NCBI GenBank assembly: GCA_037176725.1
Contig: JAZBRS010000011.1
Span: 3,162,001-3,226,000, forward strand
Direction: 5' to 3'
Source: Posidonia oceanica
Taxonomy: Eukaryota; Streptophyta; Magnoliopsida; Alismatales; Posidoniaceae
Length of the DNA: 64,000 bases
The position numbers were made by a program, and so were the translations under genes. Below the pieces are notes generated by a model that had not been told where the DNA came from, did no database searches, and was given only the letters and a program-made list of their open reading frames with translations. Positions 23,430-34,458 of this stretch are shown here, piece by piece; position 1 is the stretch's first letter; each line of letters opens with the position of its first letter.

Positions 23430-24060
23430 CCCTAAACCCTAAACCCTAAAACTTTCCTAAACCTTAAACCCTCCTTAAACCCTAAGCCCCACCACACCCA
23501 AACATCAAAACCCTAACCTAGACCCCAAGCTTTAATCAACATCCAAATCCAAAACCTTAAACCCTAATCCACTAAAAACCCTAAACCCTAAAACTTTCCC
23601 AAACCCTTATCCACTAAATCAAAACCCTAAACCTTTTTGAACCTCAAACCCTAATCCAACCAAAGTACTAAACCCTAAACCCTAAACCCTAAAACTTTCC
23701 CAAACCCTTATCCACTAAATCAAAACCCTAAACCTTCTTGAACCTCAAACCCTGATCCAACCAAAGTACTAAACCCTAAACCCTAAACCCTAAAACTTTC
23801 CCAAACCCTCATCCACTAAATCAAAACCCAAAACCACCCTAAACCTCAAACCCTAATCCAATCAAAATACTAAACCCTAAGCCCTAATCCAATCAAAACC
23901 CAAAGCCCTAAAAACCCTAAACCCTAATCTACATCAAGACCCAAATCCACCCTAAACCCTAAGCCCTAATCCACTTAAAACTCCAAAACCCTAACAACTC
24001 AAACCCTAATCAAGACCCTAATAAAATCCTAATCAAGACCCTAAAAAACATAAAACCCTA
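23430..24060 (+). repeat. Telobox-rich (CCCTAAA) tract in B 5' LTR
   Basis: Many AAACCCTAAACCCTAAA runs, the plant telomere repeat, embedded in an approximately 100-bp repeat (the AAACTTTCCCAAACCC block recurs near 23591, 23692 and 23793). It lies inside the LTR and is copied at 51306-51930, so it is part of the element, not a chromosome end. Confidence 0.88.
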
Positions 24061-27000
24061 AAACCTAAAACTAATTCACGCAAATCTAGATCACAACTAC
24101 AACCTAATTAAATCTAATCAAGGCCTCAAGCCCACCTAAAAAGCAAAGCCCATCCTCAAACCTAATTAAAGAACTAAAACCAATTTGAAGTTAACAAATC
24201 AAAAACAAAACCCATTTAAACAAATCAAAACTCATTTAAATTTAAAACTAACCAAGTTACATATCCAAACTCATTAAAAAACAAACTAAACCCCCAAACC
24301 TCATTTTAAGAAATCCTAAAATCCATTTAAAGCACAAAATCCATTTCAACCTAAATTTAATCAATTTAAACAATCAACAACCAAATCCATTTAAATTAAA
24401 TCAAACCTAATCCAACAAAAACAAAACAAAAATCTGGATGAAGCCCAAGGCCCACTAAGCCTTTCTTTTCTTTATTTTCTTCTTCTACTTCTTCTCCTTC
24501 TTCTCCTTCTTCTTCTTCTTCTTTTTTCCTTTCTTATTTCTCTTTTTCTTCCACACCTCTTCTTCAGCCGGCCCAAGCCCACCAAATTTTCCTTTTATTT
24601 CATTTTTTCTCCTCCTTCCCTCTCCCGCCCAATCTCCACCAAAAACCAGCACCCAACTGCCAGCCAACCTCCTCTGCATCACACCCCACTCTCACCCAAG
24701 CTCACACTTAAATCCAACCAAGAACCAAACCCAATCCAACCCACTTGATCCCACTCCTCACCAGCAAAACCAAGCCATCCTCAAAACACCTAAACCTTCG
24801 GCAGACCGGCACCCTTTCAGATCCAAAAAACCAGAATTAACACCCAAACTCACCCAAGAAAACCAAGTAAAACCAACACCTAAACCCTTACCTCATGAAC
24901 CCAGACCAGACCACATTCTCCCCTCTGCAAAACCCAACCTCACCAGCACTTGAACACCCCCAGAACCGGCCTCCAACACCCACTGAACCAAGCTCACCCA
25001 ACAGAACCCAATTCTTCTCCCAAACCAGAATTCCAGCAAACCAACACCTCCCCTCTCCCTCAGACCAAACCCAGACCACCCTCTCGAACCCAAGCTTCCC
25101 CCCAAGCCGGACCTAAGCCCCCAGCAAACCCACAGCTCACTTCAGACCACCTCCAGCTCACCAATCCATTTCAGTCCAAACACCATTAACTCCTTCCTGA
25201 CGCCCCCGCGACTTCTGTGGCCAACCTCGATCCTAGCTCCTCTCTCAACAGTCACAGCAAGCCCTCCAGCCCGCGTCACCACCGTCCGGTCTCGCCCCTC
25301 ACCCGCTGAGACTGCCACAACCCAGAGCTTGCCAGTTTCTTTGGTTTGAGCAATGACTTCGTTGCTCAAGCCCCTGCCAGCCTCCCAGACCTCGAGCCAC
25401 TCCCCACCTCACGCCCGATAGCCCCCAATTGCCCTCACATCCCCTCTGTGGCCTGACATTCACTTGGACCCAAAAACGACCCGAACAAAACCAGAGGAAT
25501 TCCTCCCGTTCCAGAGGACCACACCCACTTTTGAGCGTCCAGAGAGCAACCTATGAATCCCCTCGAGCGATCCCAAGCCTTCCCAGCCCCTCCAGTGCTC
25601 CAGAGCCTCCGGACGACCCACCTGCATCCACTGTTCCAGTGCCGGAACCACCTCCGGACCCAGCGCGGCGCAACCACCTTCTCTCCGTCCAGAAAGCTTC
25701 ACCTTGATCCCACGATCACGCCAGACCTGTCGCCAAGCTCCGCGGCCGCTTCAACAGCTCCCTCCGGTTCTGTCTCAGAGCGCTGGTCATCCTTGCGTCG
25801 TCAGCTCACTCTGGACGACACCACAGGTAGATCTCTTTCTCCGGGGGTTCGCCTGAACCCCCTCTTGCTTCCAAGCCCTTCGCCGGTGCTTTCCACTGGC
25901 TATGCTTCTCTCCCGAGGTCGCCGGACCTCTGCTTCTTCCCCGGCGACGTCGCCGGCACGCGCAGACCTCCGGCGCTGCGTTTATTCCTCGCGCGTTACT
26001 GTAGCAAAGCATAGTTTACATTTTATTTCATTTACATTAATGAAAAGTACTTTAGTTTCTTATATTTGCATGCCGGTCCTTTATTCATTTTACTGTGCTT
26101 GTATATAGTTTGCTTGTTTATTTTAGTAACGAAATCATGTTAATATTGCTGTAAGTCCCCTGATCTTTTAATTTCTTGCACTTAGGTCCACTGCCATGTT
26201 AAATACCATGTGCTTGTTTGGGCATTTTGCAGCCTTATCCCTGTGCTATCTATATCTGCAATTTAGTCCTATTTCAATCAATATCTCATTTAATCTCTAA
26301 GTTAACTGCATGCAACATTAATAAAAGTCCCCCTTTTTTTGTTTATTTACTGTCTGGTCCTTGGCATGCTGTGGTCTTCTGGCTTTTTGCATCCAACCCC
26401 TTGCATTTACTCACTCTTGCATTTAGGTCCTCCACAGTCTATTTTCATTTGTTTTTTCCCTTTTTATCATACTGCATTGCATGATATCACCTTAGGCTTA
26501 GATTATTGCATCTAGGACCTCACAGCAAGCATCCTTATCCCCTTTTTCGCTTTAAAAATTGTAAAAGAGCCCCTGATCTTGGTTTATTTGCTTTTGGGCC
26601 CCTCTGAGCTTTGAATATGTGTGTTTCCTTTTTGCAAGAAGGCCTCCTGTTTTGTTTTATTGCACAGAGGTCCTCCCATTGTGTTTTTACTTTCATGTGG
26701 TTTTCCCTTGGCCTTGCTTTCAAGCATAGAGCCTGTTTAGGTTGCACCCAAGTTTTCAAACACCACTGTGACTGTACATGCCTATTTTCTTCATGGATTT
26801 GTTATTTGGCCCTGGTTTTCTTGGAATTTGCGCATAGGTCCCTGGGACCACCTTTTATGGTTTTTTTTGTTGTTTCTTGGCTTTGTTCCTTCTGTCCGAA
26901 CTTTTCCAAGGTTGCAGGAGACTCCCCTGCGGGTTCTCCCTTGGGATTTGTGCCCGTTTACTGGTTTTTTTGCATTCAAGTCCCTAAAGTTTTCTGAAAT

Positions 27001-27929
27001 TGCACTTAGACCCCCTTTTTTTGCATTTTTGCACACACCCATCCTAATTAACCTTGCATTTAGTCCATGCATCCTCGCATTAGCACCCTTGCACACATTT
27101 GCACTCTTTTGCACGCATTTAGGGTTCATTTGCACATAAACCCCTGCACTCTTCCTATTTGCACATAGGTCCTCCCCCTTTGCATTTTTGCATACATTGC
27201 ACCCCCTCTTTTACTGCACTCAGTCTCCTAGGACACTTTTGAGCACACTTAGCTCCCATTTGCATGGGAGGACTCGTTTTGCACACCCCTAGGATCCCTT
27301 TTTACACTTAGGTCCCTTTTCTCCCCTGTTCTGGTCCCTCTGCCTTGAAGCTGGGATATCTTTCGATCCGACCGTCAGATCTTCGCAACTAAGTTACCTG
27401 GACGATCCTAGTGGAGCGCTTTTCAGCATGGACCAAGCACTTCTCAGATCAGGCCTCAGATCTCCAAGGTAAGTCCTTCTGAACCCTTGCACAGCATACA
27501 TTTGCACACCATTTGCATTTCATGCATTGTTTTCACGTCTCGTTTTTCGTGCATGTAGATTAGGGCCCCCCCTTTGTCTGGTAACTCTGTCTCCCCTCTT
27601 CGCGTACTCACTAGTGCTTTGGGTTAAGTTCTCCCTCGGATTCGCTATTGATTGCGGTCTTCTTCCCCCTTTTCCACGATCCGATTGCACAGCGAGCTTT
27701 GGGCAGCGTGCGAGACACATCGTGGGATGGTTTAGTGGGAAACGATCACAGAATAGTGGCGATCCCTCCGCTTGCTCCCTCTCCCCTTTGCAGGTCTTCA
27801 CACCTGCATTGTGTGGTCCTTCCGGTGCCTTGTCCTTACACTCGCACCGCTTACCTCTCCTTTGCATCCGGGCTGGCAGCCCTAACTGCTCGGTTGACGC
27901 CCGTCATGTCGTCTAATCTTCCCCTTTGC

Positions 27930-28410
27930 TTGTCATACCCCTGCATTGCGTGGCTTTTCCGATGTTTTGCTTTTACTTTCGCATCATTTGTTTTCTCGCC
28001 CGGATTTGCTTTCATCTTTGCTTGTCGTACCCCTGCATTGCGTGGCTTTTCCGATGTTTTGCTTTTACTTTCGCATCGCTTGTTTTCTCGCCCTGATTTG
28101 CTTTCGTCTTTGCTTGTCGTACCCCTGCATTGCGTGGCTTTTCCGATGTTTTGCTTTTACTTTCGCATTGCTTGTTTTCTCGCTCGGATTTGCTTTCATC
28201 TTTGCTTGTCGTACCCCTGCATTGCGTGGCTTTTCCAATGTTTTGCTTTTACTTTCGCATCGCTTGTTTTCTCGCCCGGATTTGCTTTCGTCTTTGCTTG
28301 TCGTACCCCTGCATTGCGTGGTTTTTCCGATGTTTTGCTGTTACTTCTGCATCGCTTGTTTTTTGCCCGGATTTGCTTCCGTCTCTGCTTGTCGCACCCC
28401 TGCATTGCAT
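27930..28410 (+). repeat. 92-bp tandem repeats in B 5' LTR
   Basis: About five copies beginning CTTGTCGTACCCCTGCATTG and ending in a CTTTCGTCTTTG-like stretch, spaced 92 bp (starts near 28021, 28113, 28205, 28297). The last copies are shortened. Repeated at about 55806-56286 in the 3' LTR. Confidence 0.85.
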
Positions 28411-28436
28411 GGCTTTTTCGATGTTTGTTTCCCTTG

Positions 28437-28930
28437 CTTTGGCACCGTTTTGCGTGCCCGTTCTGTTTTTGGCACCGTTTTGCGTGCCTGCTCTGTTTTT
28501 TGGCACCGTTTCGCGTGCCCGCTCTGTTTTGGCACCGTTTTGCGTGCCCGCTTTGTTTCTGGCACCGTTTCTCGTGCCCGCTCTGTTTTTGGCACCGTTT
28601 TGCGTGCCCGCTATGTTGTTGGCATCGTTTTGCGTCCCTGCTTGTTTTTTGGCACCGTTTCGCATGCCCGCTCTATTTTTGGCACCGTTTTGCCTGCCCG
28701 CTTTGTTTCTGGCATCGTTTCGCGTGCCCGTTCTGTTTTTGGCACCGTTTTGCGTGCCTGCTTTGTTTTTGCACTGTTTTGCGTGCCGCTCTTGTTTTCT
28801 TGCACCGTTTCGCGTGCTGTCTTGTTTTCTCGCACCGTTTTGCATGCCGTTTTGCTTTCTTGCACCGTTTTGCATGCTGCTCTCGTTTTCTTGCACCGTT
28901 TTGCGTGCCACTTCCGTTTCTCACGTTGTT
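28437..28930 (+). repeat. 30-bp tandem repeats in B 5' LTR
   Basis: About 16 copies of the GGCACCGTTTTGCGTGCCCG unit with T-rich spacers, the same unit as in D, E and F. Spacing varies from 28 to 32 bp. Long ORFs over it (27648-29027 and its overlapping frames) reflect absence of stops in the repeat. Confidence 0.87.
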
Positions 28931-29572
28931 TTGCGTGTTTTACTCTACTTTCTCTTACATGTCGCCTGCATTGTTTGGTTTTATCGCCGTTTTGCTTTTT
29001 CACTTGCATTTGCATATAGGGCAGTGATGCTTACTGCCTGGAGTTCTCATGAACCAGTGTTTCGCCTGGTTCGGAACACAGACAGCGCTGCTGAGCACTC
29101 AGATTGCACGTTCAATCCCTTGCATTGCATTCCAACACTTAGAGCACACCCTTGAGCACCCACTTAGGCATCCATGGCACTTAGGCATTCAAAACATGCA
29201 TTTCCCTTCAAAAGCGAGCGTAAGCCTAGAAAGACCGCTTCTCGGGTGTGTCGGGGGTGCCTAACACCTTCCCCACGCGTAATAGGAGTCCTTACCCTTT
29301 CTCTGGCCCGTAATGACCCTTTTGCCCTCGTCCTTGGTACGAGACATCCCCTTTGCATAGCATTTGCATTGAACTGCATCTTCTTGTGTGGTTTTGCATG
29401 TTCTTCATGCATCTCCTCGGTTTTCCTCGTCTCCCGATTGAATAGACTAGGTGGCGACTCCCCTTTTTCCCTTTATTTTTCCCTCCTCTGTGTCGCTCCA
29501 TCCGTGAAAACCTCTCTCTCTTTCGGACCCTCTCCGGTCCGGAGCCTCGAAGGGAAAGGCGCGTTCACAGGC

Positions 29573-29590
29573 TGGCGACTCCGCTGGGGA
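29573..29590 (+). other. Element B primer-binding site
   Basis: TGGCGACTCCGCTGGGGA begins three bases after the LTR end. It is an Ogre/Tat-type PBS, thought to pair with the 3' end of a tRNA-Arg (recalled from the Ogre literature, not checked). Confidence 0.85.
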
Positions 29591-30914
29591 TCTCTAGACT
29601 CCGGCTTTCGCTTTTGGCTTTCGCTCGCTTGCCTTTGCACCTCTGCTTGCCTTTGTACCTTTGTTTGCCTTATGCTTTTGCCTTGCCTACTTGCTTGTCC
29701 GCCTGTCTTGACTCCCCGCAGGTCGCATAGTGACGACTTTGCTAAGGATTCAGACTCTGGCTCTCTTCACTGGCTTTTTGCTTGCTTTGTTTTTGCTTGC
29801 CTTGCCTGTTTACCTTGCTTTATTACCCGCTTTACCTTTACATGCTCTATTGCTTACCTGTTCTTTACTTATTTACCTACTGGCTTATTGTCATTTCATT
29901 TTCTCGCATAATACATGTCTAAATACTTGTTTGGCACCTATATATGCCTTTTGACTGGTAATTGCTTTGTTTTACACCCTTGCTATGCCACTGCACATGC
30001 ACATGCCACGCATGCTATGCCTTTTGACATGCTAAGTGTTTCTTTCCACTATCATGTCCACATACACTTAACACACAACATGACCATGCTTTTTGAAGTG
30101 TTGTGTGTTGATTGCTTGCCATGATTGGGTGTTTTCTTCCCCTTTCGCTTTAGGATTAGGAACAACTAGAGACATGTTGCTCCCCTTCCCTTGGCAAATA
30201 AAAACAGCAAGTAAAAGTCACATCTAGGATCTACTAGAGACCTTAACACCCCTCTATTCCCTGGGTTAATAAAACACGCAAGATTAAAAAACTTTAATCA
30301 TTTTGCATAAAGCATCATATAGGGCATGCATCTTCTCATCCCTGAGTCTGCCTATTAGTTTGAGAAGGATGGCTTCGGTCTCTTGTTCAGCTGCTTTGGC
30401 ACAGGACAAGATGATTGGTCTGTCCCCCCTTGTCAGGGGTCGTGTCGGTGTTGCTAGCGGGTACAGCCCATGCTTAGGCAGGGTCAAGGCCACTACAGCA
30501 CCACTCGTCATACCTGAGCTCTGGGCCAGGGTCTAGACGGGAGCCTTATTTTCTGACTGAGTCGGTGACCCGTACACTTGTGAGTCCGAAGTAGACAACC
30601 TACTAGGACACACTAGACTGGTGAGAGAGAGCATGCTAGATAGCATACCATCTGCATGATTGCATTCATACCATCGACTAAACACTTGCTTTTTTCTTCA
30701 GGTTCTAACACCTGTTTATTCGTTTGCAACAGAGATCAGTGAGCGAGTTCCCTTGTCGGAGCTTTGAGTGTTTCGCTTCGCTGATGTCTCTGCTGCGCCT
30801 TTTGTTCTCGACTCTCCCTTTCCGGAGCTACTCGCCTTCGCGAATATAGCTCCTCCTAGGCGTCTCTCTTCACCCTTCCGTCGCAACCCTATTCTTACCC
30901 GCTCTCGGTCAGTC
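29591..30914 (+). other. Element B 5' leader between PBS and gag
   Basis: No recognised ORF before the MAQ start of gag at 30915. A frame open from 30768 runs into gag but has no counterpart in element C. Blocks shared with the C leader are listed there. A T-rich stretch ending TTCTTCAG at about 30701 resembles a 3' splice site. Unlike legume Ogre elements, there is no long ORF1 upstream of gag. Confidence 0.6.
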
Positions 30915-33849
30915 ATGGCCCAGCGCACTCTTGAGCCTTTGCTCACTTCTGTTGTTCCGGAGGGTTCTGTTTCGGTCCCTCCGACCATTGTTTCCATTCC
31001 TCCTGTGCCTTCGGTGACTCCGGGGTTTCCCCCTCTGTCACCTAGGGCACCCCAGCATCCTATGGGGCAATGGCAGGCTCACACTACTCAGGACCCGGTC
31101 ACCGATCCTGTCTTGGTGACCTATGCTGGTGCTCCTGAGGCACCTCCGCCCCCTCCTTCCCTGGGTTTTGTCACTTCTGACGCCCACCTTGCTGCGGCGA
31201 CTTCCGCCTTAGGATCCTATCCTCCTGGACAGTCTGAGTCCTCCCCACCTGGTCCCTCGCCGGCACTGCAATTCAGTATTCCCACCGACGGGACTCCTGA
31301 AGAGCGGTACCAACGCTTAGCAGAGCTTGCCCAGGTCTTTCAGGGCCTGGCTCTGTCCGCCCGCCCTCCTCCCATTCCTTCTGCACTTGAGGTCCCTCTG
31401 CATTCTGCTCCTGCTCTCCAGGCATTCCCTGTTGCTTTGCCGCCCCGGCCATCACCCCAACTGCTCTCTACTCTGGTGATAGGGGCGCAGCCTCCCCCTG
31501 CTGCACACACTTCAATCACTACACAGCATGCACCTCCCCCATCTGGTGGCTAGCCCCTCGGGCTGGTTCGAGCACAGCATTTCTTTGGCCCGCTGCCTGG
31601 CACCGTGCCACTGTAGCAGCTGTTGCTCCCACAATCTCCACGATTCACTACACCGCATCCTGCATATCCCCATCCAGTGCATCAGCAATTCCCTCCCCCT
31701 GCATACTTCACACCACCCACTGCACCCACCGCACATTTGCATGGATACGCCGGCCATCCCGTTGCTTCACCAGGCGACGCGATGGTGGATCCGGAGGAGC
31801 ACCTCGGTGCAACCCATACGGCGTATGCAGTCCCCACCCCTGCTGTCCCGTCTCCTTTGGCAGCAACTTCAGGATCTAACGACGACAGGTTCGCCGTCCT
31901 GGAGAAGGCACTTCGACAAGTGCAGGGTGTGGACTTCCACTCCTACCAGTTCCGGGACCTCTGTTGCTTTCCAGAGGCGGTACTCCCACCGAAATTCAAG
32001 ATCCCGGCATTCGACAAGTACAATGGTAGGGGCTGCCCCATCGCCCATTTGAAGGCGTATTGCGGAGACTTGGCTCAGCTTCAAGCTGATGACAGGTTAC
32101 TGATCCGCCTGTTTCAAAAAATTCTGACTGGCCCGGCCCTCAAGTGGTTCACGTCACTTGATATGGTCACCCTTAAGACTTGGAACGACCTAGGCAGGGC
32201 GTTCCTAGAGCAGTATTCCTTCAATCTTGACCTGGTCCCTAAGCGCGAGGATCTCGTCGCTCTCAAGTAGAGGAACAACGAGCCATTCGGGGAGTACGTC
32301 GGCCGTTGGCGCGCCCTAGCTGCACAGGTTCGCGATAGACCCTCTGACGAGGAATCTATCGAGATTATCATTAGGGATGCGCAACCATCCACTAGCGCTC
32401 TGCTTGCCATTCAGGCTATCACTAGTTTTGCATCTCTGATTCGAGTCGGCACACGTGTGAAGAGCACCCTTTCGGAGCGGCAATTTCCCAGCGCTCTCTG
32501 TCTTCGACAAGCAAGCCACATCCCCCAGCGGCGGCGGTAGCAGCAGCAACACTAACAACAACGGCGGTGGCAACAACAACGGCGGTGGCAACAACAACAA
32601 CCTTAGGAGGAGGGACCCCCCGCGGCCTGCAGCTGCTTATGTCAACTCTCCTGCCGCTCCTGTTCACATGGTAGCTCCGCCCGGCCCGAATCAAGTAGTG
32701 TATGCACCCGCACCTAGTGCACCTCACACGCCACAGATCACCACCACCGCCCGACCGGTCTACTCAGCCCCACCGGTTCGGCAAGGGCAAAACCAAGGGC
32801 AAAGGTGGCCCCACCCTCAACGCAACTACACTCAGTTGGTAGAACCGTTGAGCGCCGTTCTTCCCAAGGTCGCGTCGCTCCTCACGCTCCCCGAAATCCG
32901 CCCACCACCGAATCCTCTTCCAAAGTGGTATAGGACGGATCACTTCTGCGATTTTCATCGAGTAGTCGGGCACTCGACGAACAATTGCTTCACTCTGCGG
33001 GGAGCCGTGCAGGACCTGATTGACCGGAAGGTCATCAGTATCAACACCCGGGAGGCAGCATCTTCTTCCACCCCTCCACCAGCATCCCCCTCTGCATCAG
33101 GAATAGCTCCTCATAATCCAAGCATCGTCCACCAGCCCCTGCCTGAGCATTCTAGCCCAGGAGGCGCGGGGACTTCAGGTGTGCACTCTCTCTTCCCCTC
33201 TGGGCCCGCTACGTCTGTGGTGGACCCTTCTGACCTGATTCAGGATCTCTCTGTGCCCGTCTCTTCCTCTCTTTATCTTGCGGCGCTTGCCAGCTTCGAG
33301 TCGGAGATTCACATGATCCAACTGGATGCCAAGCCGGGGCGTGCTGCTGCGAGGCCCGCCATACAACTAGAGGCTCAATCCCTCATCTGCCTGCAGGCCA
33401 GGCCCAAGCCAGAACTAGCACAGCCTCCCCAGCTACAACCTTTACTTGCCCGCCAATTGGCTAATCCCTTGGCAACCTCTCTCGTGCTCGCAGCTCGCGT
33501 TCCCCTGGTTATTGACCTAACCCGGGATACCCACCACGTTCATTATGACTATGCCGCAGAGATGTGTGCAGATGTCACGTGGTCGGGGAGGGTGTACAGA
33601 CCCGTCGCCCCAGCAACCAAACCTGTAGCCCTAATAGCCAAGCCTAACCCCCCTGAGCCTACTCCGCCTGCAAGCCAACCACCAACAGACCCATCCCCGC
33701 CTGTGAGCCAGCTTCCAGTAAGCCAATCCTCTGATCTTCCCCCTGCAGAACCTACCACCAAAATCGCTATCCCTGCCACCAAAAAAGACCAGCCTTCAGC
33801 TGACATAACGGCCCAGCTAAAAAAAGTCAAGGCTGACATATCCATCTGA
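30915..33849 (+). pseudogene. gag: Element B gag
   Basis: N-terminal Pro-rich part open to a stop at 31551. The same frame reopens at 31623-32270, which holds the capsid-like core (KFKIPAFDKYNGRGCP, HLKAYCGDL, LIRLFQKIL-GPALKWF). The stop at 32268 is CAG to TAG compared with C. A one-base indel near 32490 moves the frame. From 32668 the frame is open to 33849 and includes Asn/Gly-rich repeats just upstream (32530-32600), a Cys/His knuckle-like CDFHRVVGHSTNNC at about 32947, and a Pro-rich tail. The TGA at 33847 breaks the join to protease. In C the whole gag is one frame, so the shift here is decay. Gag builds the particle. Confidence 0.88.
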
Positions 33850-34458
33850 GACCTGATCCATTCTTCCCGCGAACACCAAGAGGCTTTCCTCCGTGTGTTC
33901 CAGGCCGCCCATGTGCCCCAAACCATCAAGCCTTCAACTCTAGAGAATATGGTAGGCATAATCACGGAGCCGCAGGTCATCTCTTTCTCGAGCGATGAAC
34001 TGCCTTCGGTGGGGACTAACCATAATCAGCCCTTGTTCATCACGGTGCAATTCAAAAGGTTCCGCATTCCCCTTTCGCTGGTCGACATTGGGTCAGGCCT
34101 TAACGTCTGTCCCCTGCGCACAGCACTGAAGCTCGGATTCAAAGCCGAGGACATCATGCCTGCCGTGAAGGGAATGACCTCTTTTGATAACACGCACCAT
34201 GATTCTCTGGGGATCCTGGTTATTCCTCTTACCATTGGCCCGGTCGAATTCGATGTCGAGTTTTATGTTGTCGATTTGGAGCCTTCATTTAATCTTCTGC
34301 TTGGGCGCCCTTGGCTGCACAAGCATCAGGTGATCCCCTCGACCCTCCATCGAATGATTAAGTTTCGCTACGACGACGATGTTATCGTCGTAATGGTGGA
34401 AAATTTTGACAAGGAACCGGTCGAGGTGGTCTCTTCTGTATCCCGGCCAACTGTCTAA
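33850..34458 (+). pseudogene. Element B retroviral-type aspartic protease
   Basis: Same frame as the end of gag and as pol. The active-site region reads LVDIGSGLNVCP with the catalytic Asp at 34084-34086 (D-I-G rather than the common D-T/S-G, a variation seen in plant Tat elements). The flap and the closing hydrophobic LLLGRPWLH segment follow at about 34290. It would cleave the Gag-Pol polyprotein. Bounded by stops at 33847 and 34456; the second stop is probably a mutation, since homologous reading continues beyond it. Confidence 0.87.

Larger units (their letters stand above)
22889..29569 (+). repeat. Element B 5' LTR (6681 bp)
   Basis: Starts TGTAGACACCCC, ends GCGCGTTCACA. Layout in order: A/C-rich start; CT tract 23200-23430; telobox-rich tract 23430-24060; A-rich tract to 24430; pyrimidine tract 24460-24600; C-rich then GC-rich island 24900-26000 ending in GTTACTGTAGC; T-rich part 26010-27240 with AGGTCC motifs; conserved block 27341-27480; GCGAGCTTTGGGCAGCGTGCGA block near 27690; single hairpin module 27867-27910; 92-bp repeats 27930-28410; 30-bp repeats 28437-28930; GTCGGGGGTGCCTAACACC block near 29250; and an internal PBS-like TGGCGACTCC at 29452. 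Confidence 0.95.

Noticed and set aside
23430..24060. Chromosome end or interstitial telomere
   Set aside because: The CCCTAAA runs are short, interleaved with other sequence and duplicated at the same place in the other LTR.
27648..29027. 459-codon ORF (and overlapping frames; copy at 55524-56903) as a protein gene
   Set aside because: It lies in an LTR over 92-bp and 30-bp tandem repeats; several frames are open at once and the product is a low-complexity Phe/Cys/His/Arg repeat.
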